Below are positions 45,620-55,601 of a DNA stretch of 64,000 nucleotides, one piece after another. The DNA lies in NCBI GenBank assembly GCA_963920525.1, contig OY986436.1, forward strand, positions 94,681,342 to 94,745,341. The letters run 5' to 3'. Positions within the stretch are counted from its first letter, which is position 1, and the number at the start of each line of letters is the position of its first letter. The DNA is from Dichetophora obliterata (taxonomy: Eukaryota; Arthropoda; Insecta; Diptera; Sciomyzidae). A program made the translations under genes and the position numbers. Below the pieces are notes generated by a model. The model did not search any database, was not told the origin of the DNA, and saw only the letters and a list, made by a program, of their open reading frames with translations.

Positions 45620-46690
45620 AAACGTTTAACCCAGATTTTGCACTTCTAACGTTTATTTAAATTTTAAAAACGAACATTTCAAAATCAAATAGTAAAACGT
45701 TAATTTTCATTTTAAAAACTTACATTTTAAAATGAGATTCTAAAACGTTAATTTGATTTTTAACAATGATTTTTTAAAATGCTGTAGTGAAACGTTTATT
45801 TTCATTTTAAATACGAACATTTTAAAATGAGATCATTTTAGAATCTCATTTGATTTTTAATAATAAATATTTTCAAATGTAAAATATTTATTTTCATTTA
45901 AAATACGAAAATTTTAAAATTAGATTTTAAAATGTTCGTTCGATTTGTAAAATAAACATTTTAATATGCAATGGTACAACAATTATTTATATTTTAAAAA
46001 CGATGTTCATTATTTTCCATTAAATCAAAAAATTTACAGTAATACGCATTTCCTCTATTAATTAAAAAAAGCTTTATTGGTTTTCAAAACTACAGTTCTA
46101 TATTAGTCTTTTTATCATCAGCTAAATTTTTTAGGTAATGATACTGTATACCAGCGTCTATAAAAAAATAGAATTTTGTCAGATATTATTAATTTTATTT
46201 AAATTACTTTCTTTTTAGTTGTGGCAGCAAATGCTCCAACTCAAACTTTTTCATAACTTTCTTGCAGGCAAACTGCTAAGTGATGAAATCGATAATGAAA
46301 AATATATTATTTTCTGAACAAATATCAAATACATAAGTCAATGAAACATATATAACAAACAACTCGTTATTAACAAGTGTTTTGAAACAAAGTATGTGAA
46401 TTTTACTATATCATGGTAAAACATTCGTAGTTGTTTTAAAAACGTTTCGTTTCACTTTTTTATTTAAAAATGTACGTTTTCATTTTTTCATGTTTTTAAA
46501 AATATTAATTTTAACCTACTTTATCATAGTAAAATATTCGTGGTTGTTTTAAAAACGTTTCGTTTTACTTTTCTATTTAAAAATGTGCGTTCTCATTTTT
46601 GTATGGAGTAAAATATTATTAAAAATATTAATATTACTAAACGTTTTTAAAATGTGCGTTTTTGATTTTTTGTTTTCTCAGTGTATAGAT
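45620..46690. repeat. Degenerate 'TTTTAAAAACGTT' repeats in the spacer
   Basis: At 45620-46010 and 46430-46680, blocks such as AAACGTTAATTTTCATTTTA and AAATACGAACATTTTAAAAT recur at roughly 60-base intervals in the unique spacer between the arms. They encode nothing recognisable and are absent from the arms. Confidence 0.6.
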
Positions 46691-46928
46691 AATAATTAAT
46701 AACAATAGTTTATAGCCAAAAGCACTATGTTTTAAAAAATATGCTGCTTGTTTGTATTCTTATGCATGCACTATAACCGAATTAGGCTACAAATTCCTAA
46801 TAAGCATGTTTCCTTTTTATTGTTTTTCTAATAATAATCTTTTCCAATCCTTTGTTGGAATTGTTTTATTCAACTTGAAGGTCACGATGCTGAAGATATT
46901 CATTTACCTCAGCTTACCTGTAATCTTT

Positions 46929-47175
46929 GAGAACAATGGACAAATTGCTCCGTTCCTGAATGCTGCAACGATTCGAGGAAATGTATAATTTTTTCCTTTC
47001 CAAAGTGCCCCATTTGACGCCAGCAATGGATCGAAGATTGCGGCTTGGTTGATGATGCCCGTAAAAAGCTATTTATCTGCAAAAAGCATTTTCGACAGAG
47101 CATTCAGAGATTTCAAACAAAATTATCAACTCACGGTCTTTCGTCGAACTCCTATCGAACTCATAAATCTTAGTT
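46929..47175 (+). pseudogene. THAP-domain fragments in the spacer
   Basis: The plus strand reads NCSVPECCNDSRKCIIFSFP with C-x4-C and an F-x-FPK segment, then after a one-base frame change 'QQWIEDCGLVDDARKKLFIC' and KKHFRQSI, giving the Trp, then C-x2-H-F of a THAP domain. So one whole THAP domain is present but frameshifted near 47017. It is comparable with 60190-60370 in the second P-like relic (LFICGKHF). Confidence 0.7.
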
Positions 47176-47207
47176 TTTATTTTACTAGTCGATTTTTTTT
47201 CACCAGA

Positions 47208-50200
47208 ATTTTTTTTTTCGTTTGTCTGTAATACCGTACAATATTCATTTTACTTATTTACATCACTACTAATTTAAACAACATAAATCAATATATTTTT
47301 CTTAAAAGACATATTTTCTCATTTTATAACATTTTCTAGAAAATCTTCCCTCCTGAATCCTCCTGAAAATGAATCCTCAAAGAGCACTACTACTGGGTAT
47401 TCTAACTAGTTTATTTATAAATTGACATATAAATATATATCACGCATTCCGTAAAAAAGTAAACCGCAAATCGAAAAAATCAACTTTATGCAAACTAAAA
47501 ATGTTTTGTACCGTACTTCAGCACATACTACACGCAGAAAATTTATAACGCTTACCCAAACAAACTCTGCTGGCAATATATTATTGTTTGCAACATATTG
47601 AGAGCACATGGGACTTTGCAGAAATATCTGCTCTCACTCTCTTTTTGCAGATATGTTTTGTAAATTTATCTCTCTCTCTCTCTCTTAATGTGCAATAACG
47701 TAATGTTTGGGAGTGAGCAATTATTGTTCGCATTAAGCAGTTACGCAAACATTATATGTTTGCACCTAAAAATTAACTATTCAGGTACAAACAAACATTG
47801 TTTGCATATACCACTTACCCAAACATTACATTTTTGCACATAAAGACAAAATGTTCAGGTACAAACACACATTGTTTGCATATAGCACTAACCCGAACAT
47901 TACATGTTTCCACCTTAAAAGGAATTGTTCAGGTACAAAGAAACATTTTATTTATTTAACATTTATGCATTAACATAACATTTAAAATTTATTTAACAAA
48001 AATATCAATCACAAATGTAGGAGAATTGCAAAATTGTAGTACGACACATCTAAATTGACTTTCCTTTATAATGCATCCATTTACCTTCAGAAGAATGCTG
48101 TCAGTGTTTTCAATATCAAACTCTTTGGCAGCTACGATCACAAAGTAAAAGAAATTATAAAACAAAATAAGTAATTATTGTACAATTTAGACACAATTTT
48201 TTTACATTATTAAAGAATAACTATTTAAGTTATTTAACTATCTTAATGTAAATAATGAAATAATAACAAATGAACAATTTATTACAAATTACTTACGTTC
48301 GTAATAATTTCAGCTACAGCAAATAATTTTCAGCTTCTTGAACACAATGAACTTTTCACAATATTGCCAAATTTCGATATGACGCTGCAACGTTGCCAAA
48401 CTTCGGGCTTTCTCGTTTCTCTCATTTGTTGTAAATATTTATCTTTCAGATGCAAACAAATGTGGTTTGGAGTCAGAAATTATTACCATACTGCTCTCTT
48501 TTCACTCTTTAAATTTTAAACAAAGTATGTTAGGATCCGAACAAGATTTATTTGGAACAATATTTTCCAACATATTTCGTTTGTATCTGAACAAATTATT
48601 GCTAAGACCAAACAATAAATACAGAAAAAGTTTATTGAAACTCAACATTATACATTTTTTATTAACTTTTTCTGAAAAGCCTCTCTCAGTTTAGGTGTCA
48701 CAAACATATTTTCTTTCAGTCTGAACAAATTCTTGATAATTTTAAACAAAACTTTGTTTGCAACATCATCCGCAAACATATTTTGTTTGCCTCTAAACAT
48801 ATTAAAATCCGTGATTTTTCTCCGTGTATGTGCAGTAAGAAATAAAAGATAATACGGTTTTTCTATTATTTTAGTGTGTGAATTAAAGCATATTAAACGC
48901 ATTTTTAGTAAGCGAATTTTTTTTTCGTGGTGAAATATCAATACGTTTTTGTTTATATTGATATACGGTGTTTATATTGATATACGACATAAAATATTAA
49001 ACGGAAAGATTTTTCCTCTGTACTCGACAAAAAATAAATTTTTTAAATTGTGTAAAGCCTCCCTAAAACAAATCAAAAATAATACTAGCGAATGAAATTT
49101 TCAGAGTTTATTAACTCACATAAGTGTAAGTTTTTTGACTATTATTGGTTGCGTACTGGGGACACTTTAATGAACTTTGATGAAATGTACAAGTGCGAAA
49201 CTCTGTACGATGTAAATTCTTGCTTTTCATAGTAAAATTTTCGAAAATATGAGCCACTAAGGCCGCAAAAAATATGAAAGTGCTTGACATCGACAAAAAA
49301 GAAATAGAGGACTCGAAAAAAAATTGAAACTGAATGGGCAAAAATTTAAAAGATGCCGAATATACGAGATCACATAATTTTGAGGCATCAAAATAAAATT
49401 ATCTACAACCATGGAATAGTAAAGGTCCCAACAAGACACAATTAATAACATTTTAATTTTATTAACACGTATTGTTAACTTTTTTTAAGTGTCCACCGTA
49501 CGCAACCATTGGGGACACCATACGCAGCCGACCGAAATTTTAATTTTTATAATTTTTGTTTAAAACTTTCAATTAAAAACAAAATATTGAATTCTATACT
49601 ATTTACACTTTATATACATATAGAATGTATCTTGAAATTTCAACACATTTCGCTGATTTACTGTTTTTTTTTTTAAATGAACTAAAACCGCAGTCTTTTT
49701 GGTGTCCTCCGAACGCATATATTTAGAATATTGTTTTAATAAATTGTTTAAACCAAGTTTAAATTTAAATATAGACATATACTGAACCAAACTGGATGCA
49801 AGAAAAAATATTTGAATTCGTCTTATCATTAAAAAGCACCAAAATATACCTACATTTAAGTACTGAAAAATGTCCCCGTACGCAACACGAAATGAGTGAT
49901 ATATTTATAATTATTTTAAAATTTTTCAAAATTGTATAACACTTACCAAGACATATGGTTGGAATTGAACCACTTTTTAGGCGTGAACCTCCAATGCAAG
50001 AAGAATCAAAATGACGGTTGCATACTCTTGTTTTTGAATTGATCAATATGCCAGAAACAGGCACTTTGAGCATTTTTAATAAACAGTTAAATTTCAACAG
50101 TTATAACTTTTTTTAATTGTCGCTTTTTTTGGAAAAATTGCCACACCGCCTGTGATGTTGTTTTTTAAAATTTTGCATTTTTGGATTTTTGGGAACTATT

Positions 50201-52115
50201 TTCGCAAAAATACTCAAACTCGATATTTTGAAAACGGTACACTTCCAGGAAAAACTTTCAAAACGACCAGGTTATCCAACGTAATCTAATAATTTTTGTG
50301 TCAATATTAGTCATAGTTTTAGAAAGTATTTGCATTGAATTTTATTGAAATACTGACTAATTTGAATTTTTGCGATTTTTATAAAATATAACGTAAAAAT
50401 TCTCAAAATCAAAATTTACAAAATGTTGCACTTTCAGTAAAAAATGTCATAATTATCTAGTTATTTTACGTAATCACACAACTTTATTGCAATTAATTTA
50501 AGTTTTGTCTCAGAAATTATTTTAACAACATTTGTATTATCATTTTTGAAAATGCTGATTTTAAAAAGGTTGTTATTACAAAAGGAAAGAATTTTAAATT
50601 TTTTCGAAAAGTAAAATACCACTACTCTAGTACTTTTCACCTGATTTTCATGTTTAATAACTCATTTTAAATAATAATTAAATATAAATCGAAGTGCATA
50701 CCAGGTTTTTTTTAAAAAATACTTCAAGTGCTGTTTTTATTACTTCTTTCAGTAAGATAAAAACTTATATCGACTTTTTGTAACCTTAAATTTAATGATA
50801 TGTTTATTTATCTTTCTACTACGTTACTTTATGTCTATTTTTATGTTACTTTATTTATAATTTTTTTACAAACATAAAGACAAATCTTGTAAAGCGCAAC
50901 AGTATATAGAAAAAATTGTGTAAAACAAAATGTGTTAATTTTCCATTTAGACAAGATATCTTCATTTCACATAATTTTTTAACACATTTTTCTAACTGTG
51001 ACGAAATTTCCTGAAATCAATATTATAAAAAAAAACCATGAAGTTTTCTTTTAATGGACTTTTGCGCAATCCTTTAAAATGTAATATATACAGATAAATA
51101 ATTTTCTGAACTGTCCAGAGATGGATAAACAGATAAGAGATCAATAAACAGATATAAGATGAACAATTAGATAAGCCCAGATAAAATACACAAATGTAAA
51201 TACATACATATGTATTAAAATTTTAATTAAAAATTATAAATATGTATGTTTAACAGAAATCAAACAAAAAATAGTGTGTCGAATAAGTTTCTTCGATCCA
51301 AAAAAAAAATGGCTTTGTATATATGTTAATAATGCGATAAGGACTTTAATAAGTTAAATTTTTAAAATTGTTGAAATATATTTTTTGTATTGAAAATTAT
51401 TTGAAAAAAATTTTCAAATAAATACATAGATATTTAGAATTCTTCACAATAATTATTATCACATATTTTTCATATCAAATCTAATTACAAGAAGGGAAAT
51501 ATTTGTTGCAAATATTTCGTAATAAATATAAAATATTTTCAAAAATTTAATTGATCATGAAAATGTGATATTTTCTTGGTGTTCTATTTATTCAGCCAAG
51601 AACAAAACAAAACAATATCGGCTAAGTTAGAAATATTCTTATAATATGGTTGACAACAAGAACAACAACAGCAACGTTCAGCTGAGGATAAAACGAAACC
51701 AAGTCGGCATAGAAAAGGAAGCATGCAAATAAATGCGGTAAAAACAGTGACAATTAGATTTTTGCATTTTCATTTATAATAAATAGTCAATTCGGATACT
51801 CAATAGTTTCCAATTGCCATATGATATCTGTGCATTTGTTTTGTTTTCGTTGTTGCTTGACTTTGCTTGTGTTTTCATTCCTCTCCTCCGGCCGCTCATC
51901 CACGCCACATGTCTTCATTAGCAAACCAGTTGCGAGTGTACTACAAAATTCTCTCACCACGATTTGTTTTCGGTCGACTCATTTCATTGGCTTTCAGCTC
52001 TGCTCTCAATATCGCCGCCATATTTCTTCGCACGGGCTGCACTTATGCTCATAATTTTTCGCCTTATTCATCTAATTCGCCTCTGAAATCTCTTTACTAT
52101 TATTTATTCTCCTTG
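47208..52115 (-). repeat. Right arm of the giant inverted repeat
   Basis: Reverse complement of 40234-45315, including the THAP half-exon (minus strand, about 49945-50097) and every AT-rich block. Differences seen include GCGGATGATG versus GTGGATGATG (43574 equivalent), TGTATAATG versus TGAATAATG near 48650, absence of the MITE, and a shorter dinucleotide run. Confidence 0.9.
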
Positions 52116-52122
52116 CCTTCAT

Positions 52123-52429
52123 TTAACCAGCAGCACAATATCAAGGTTGCAGAAGTACGTACTTTCGTACCATTTTGGACACGTTTTTATTCTTCACGTA
52201 CGAGGTACAACATTTTCCGTACTAGTACACTTTTATTTTCATCGCTTTTCTGTGTATGTTTTTCTTGGTGTGGCCACACTCGTTTTTTTTTTGGTACGCA
52301 TTATAGCGATTTGGCAGCACTTCTAGCATTTGGTTGTTTGTTTACGTATGAAGTGCAAACAAACAAAAAGTGCGAATCACATCTGTGGTGCGAATGGTAC
52401 CAAGGTACCAATGGTACTCGTATCTATAA
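52123..52429. other. Noncoding right flank with GTAC-rich repeats
   Basis: Several GTAC-centred motifs (AGTACGTACTTTCGTACC at 52155, GGTACCAAGGTACCAATGGT at 52397, and GGTACTAGTACG at 52769) suggest a small unclassified repeat interrupted by the MITE at 52430. Confidence 0.4.
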
Positions 52430-52735
52430 GTCCCGGTTTATACTCGTCAAGACTTGACGGTCAAGTCTTGCGTTCGGTGGTGCGGGAATCGTAACAAAAG
52501 GGAAAGAAAAAAATTTACCGTACCGTCAATTCTTGGGCAATTCGTTTTGTGTTCGTTCGTTGTCCCGCTATTTTCAATTTTATTTCGGCGTCATCAGTAC
52601 AAACTTGAGAAGGAAAAGGGAGGAGTGAAAGAAACAATTGACCGTCAACTCTTGACGAGTGTAAATTGAATCGTCAAGTTCAAAAGAGAATATGCAAAAC
52701 TTGAACGTCAAGTCTTGGCGAGTATAAACCGGGAC
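52430..52735. mobile_element. PIF/Harbinger-type MITE, TSD TAA
   Basis: The TIR is GTCCCGGTTTATACTCG, followed by (T/C)CAAGACTTGACG, perfectly mirrored at the right end (CGAGTATAAACCGGGAC). It is flanked by TAA at 52427-52429 and 52736-52738. The 306 bp length, 3 bp TAA target and GC-rich TIR start are typical of PIF/Harbinger MITEs. It is noncoding. Confidence 0.85.
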
Positions 52736-52772
52736 TAAGCTTGTATGAAAGTTTCATATAAATCAGAGGGTA

Positions 52773-53015
52773 CTAGTACGTCGGTACTTTTGCTTTATGT
52801 TGGTATTCATAACAATTTGCCATGGTTTTATTTTTCAGTTTGTTTACAAATAATTCGACAAAAACAAAAGCTTTTGTTGATCCTTCCTTTGTTTTTAGTA
52901 TAGCTTGGCATTGGTTGCATTTCGCTGTTTCAGTTTTTATTTCTGGTAAAAAAAAAAACCAAACTGAACTTTTATCTTCCGATTTTCTTTTGTGCAAGAT
53001 GTATCGTTTGTCCAT
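52773..53015 (-). pseudogene. BED-type zinc finger fragment (hAT-like N-terminus)
   Basis: The minus-strand frame reads MDKRYILHKRKSEDKSSVWF, then FFLPEIKTETAKCNQCQAIL and KTKEGSTKAF: W-x-F-F, then C-x2-C, then G-S-T, the order of a BED finger, but the H-x-H pair is not preserved. BED fingers head many hAT transposases; no catalytic part follows within reach, so it is a fragment. Confidence 0.6.
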
Positions 53016-54519
53016 CCTAGCACCTGAGAAATCTGTTGGAAATAATCTAATTGTGCTATTCTTGTAAACACTTTAGATAAATCACTTCAAAATATCATTC
53101 ATTTTTGCTAAAGATATGGTTTGTATCCTTTTACAGCTGAAATCAGTAAACTTTGTTTTGGACAGCAGCAGGGCTGAAAACACTTTATAAGGTGGGCTCA
53201 GACTTTATTACATGTTGCCAAGCCTGGGTGTACGACTGAATAACTAAAATTTAAGCTTTGCGTCTAAACGATCCCATTTGTTGTTGAACCTCAGTAAGCT
53301 AAAAAATTTCGAATGGACAGCAGGTATAGCGTTTTGGCAGCAGTGGTGATAATAAATTAATTATTAGAAGATGAAGATCATTTTTAAAGTTAACTGTTCC
53401 TAAACTAAGCTGCCAAGAGTGGTAGATATATGAAAAAAACGATGTTGCCATGTCGTTATGTTAATGTTCTTAATCAACTAGGGCGAAATAAAAAGGGATG
53501 CTATCTCATTGGGTTTGAGGTTGAAATAATGGTTGCTTTTTGCTTCTGTGGTGTAAAGTATACCACAGTATAAAATTTTTCTAAGCGTATTGTTATTGAA
53601 ATTTATAATGTATTTTAAATTCTGCCTTTCTTCTTATCAAATCTGTTCTGAAATTAATATTATGCATTAATAGACATTTGAAATTGCAAATGGTTGGCAT
53701 TTAAATAAATGGGAAACAATCAGCATTTTTTGTGATACTTTAAGTTCTGTTTTTCTTCTCATCAAATTAATTCTGGAATGAATAAAAGAGGGGTTTTATG
53801 TCAGCCAGCAAGTGTAGAGCAAATTTTCTAATTTGCTTTACGTTGACATACAAAAAATAATTCCTAGGGCAAAAAAAAAGGAACCGTTAGTTAAGATTGC
53901 AATTATAAGTGATCAATTAAAATTTCATAAGTTTGTTTATAAAAATTTCGAGAAAATGTGAAATAGCGAAATAGACTTGATTCAGATAAAAACAAACTAA
54001 AGAAAACAAAATAAGAGATTGGTAGCTAAAAGAATTTTAAAAATATTATCGATGCGTTTCTAACGCCTTTTTAAACACTTGCATTTGTAATTGGATTCAG
54101 TTCTAGTTGTTATACTAAACTAAAACGGAGCGTAGTTTGAAAATTTTTTTTAATTTTCAGCTAAATGGCGAGAAAACCGCAAATCTATCTATAAAAATTT
54201 GTGATGTAAACATTTTAATAAATTAAAAAATCAATTATTTTGTTGTTATAATGGGACATGGAGTGACATAATTAATTTTTAATATATATGTATCTTCATT
54301 TAACAATGAAAAATGTTGCTGTTGTTTCGGCCTTTTGTCGTTTGTTGCTATTATAAATTGGGCTGTGGTCGTATAAAAATATAAACTGTTTTTTATTAAC
54401 TTTTTGCTTTTCTATTATCCTATTTTTCGATATTTGGCTCACTTTGTGGGCTTTCGTCAGGGCATGAAAGAATAACTAATTATTTCTTTAACACATTTAA
54501 GAGATTATATTTGATATTG
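53016..54519. other. AT-rich noncoding DNA
   Basis: No recognised domain, TIR pair or RNA gene was seen on either strand. Confidence 0.4.
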
Positions 54520-54830
54520 ATATGAATTTTTTATAGGTATGTTCTGTTCTACGTTAAGTGAGGATGAATGTTTTATAGGAAGAAAGAATAGGGAATTACA
54601 AGAAGGATATTTTGTCGTACTGCACAAGTATGTTTAATATATTTTGTAGCGATCTTTTTTTTTGCTTGTCAAACTTGTATCTTTGTTTAGAAAATCCCCA
54701 CATTTTCATTGTCTGTTTCGACCTTTTTATATTTTTCATATATATTTTTTTACTTTGAGAGTACTTTTTTATTTTCTGCCGATGCAACCCTGCACAATAT
54801 AACAGCAAACAAAGGTTTTCTCTCTTTGTC
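54520..54830 (+). repeat. Uninterrupted copy of a repeat split elsewhere (28640/29515)
   Basis: It holds, contiguously, the blocks found inverted at 29515-29700 and 28640-28712. It runs TTGATATTGATATGAATTTT ... CTTGTATCTTTGTTTAG ... CCCCACATTTTCATTGTCTG ... GCCGATGCAACCCTGC. Function unknown. Confidence 0.75.
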
Positions 54831-54878
54831 GCTAGAGCTTCTCTCAATATAACACGGCAGCCATGTTGTGTAGTTAAG

Positions 54879-55023
54879 ATGGATTCACTGATAACCTTCA
54901 GAATGTTTTTGTGTGATTTAAAATAATGTTAATCAAGTTGAGAGCGTGCAGAAATTTTTCTCTCTGAGCGAAAACTTCATATGAAAAAATTGCAAAACAT
55001 GCTGAAGTGATCAGTGAATCCAT
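54879..55023. mobile_element. 145-bp MITE, TIR ATGGATTCACTGAT
   Basis: ATGGATTCACTGAT at the left is mirrored by ATCAGTGAATCCAT at the right, with further pairing inside (TTCAGAATGTTTT against AAAACATGCTGAA). It is noncoding. TIR resembles that of 61148-61637 (GGATTCACTGA). Confidence 0.75.
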
Positions 55024-55601
55024 GGTGTAAGAAAACCAGGTGTTAGTGAGTTTTTGACAACACCATGAATTTCTTTGCTTCTGTCAAAAAATTGTGAGCG
55101 AAAGAGCGGAACTGTTGATAGTTGTCAAATTGTGTTATTTGTTTGAGTTGCTAGATGATGTGCTATAGTTTTTATTGTGTAAATAAATATTTAATGCAAT
55201 TAATTGTGCCGTGTTGTGTTGGCAAAAAGTTATTGCAGTTGTCTTTGCCGATTTGCCAAGTTTGTTATTGAATTTTTTGGCCACTTTATCAGAAACGTGC
55301 GCTGGAAGGTGCCGCCGACAAGAAGCTTTGGCCAGCATGCAAATTGGCTTGCATTCACATTGTTGTTTTTTTTTTTTGCATAACGCACAGCGTCTCATAT
55401 ATTTTTTATTGTTTTCCATATTACTTTATTCTCACTTCAATCTCAGTAAAAATCTTATAAACTTGCAGAAAGACACGAATTTAACAAAATTTGTTTTCAT
55501 TGCAATTCACCATCAGCTGTTTTTGACATGAGCGGGGAAATATAATTTTATCATTTTGAGAGAGAAGTGTCAAACTCACTAACACCTCTATTTCTTACAC
55601 C
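55024..55601. mobile_element. 578-bp MITE, TIR GGTGTAAGAAA
   Basis: It starts exactly where the 54879 element ends. GGTGTAAGAAAACCAGGTGT and TTAGTGAGTTT are mirrored at the right (AAACTCACTAACACCT, TTTCTTACACC). Beyond it, ATGAGTGAATCCAGC repeats the TIR motif of the neighbouring MITE. Open frames on both strands inside are not recognised as genes. Confidence 0.75.

Larger units (their letters stand above)
40234..52115. mobile_element. Giant foldback-type P-superfamily element, ~5-kb inverted terminal repeats
   Basis: The left arm 40234-45315 (5082 bp) and right arm 47208-52115 (4908 bp) are reverse complements with only scattered single-base differences. A 1.9 kb unique spacer lies at 45316-47207. 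The ends are CAAGGAGAATAA... and ...TTATTCTCCTTG. CCTTCAT is directly repeated at 40227-40233 and 52116-52122; counting the end G as target gives an 8 bp GCCTTCAT. A 7-8 bp duplication, CA...TG ends and THAP zinc-finger coding pieces inside fit the P superfamily. Arm length difference is due mainly to a 161 bp MITE in the left arm and a shorter (AG)n in the right arm. No intact transposase is visible. Confidence 0.8.

Noticed and set aside
40234..52115. Explanation of the palindrome as an assembly artefact
   Set aside because: A MITE in one arm only, different (AG)n lengths, point differences, and a target-site-like duplication outside the ends are not expected from a folded assembly. Only raw reads can settle it.
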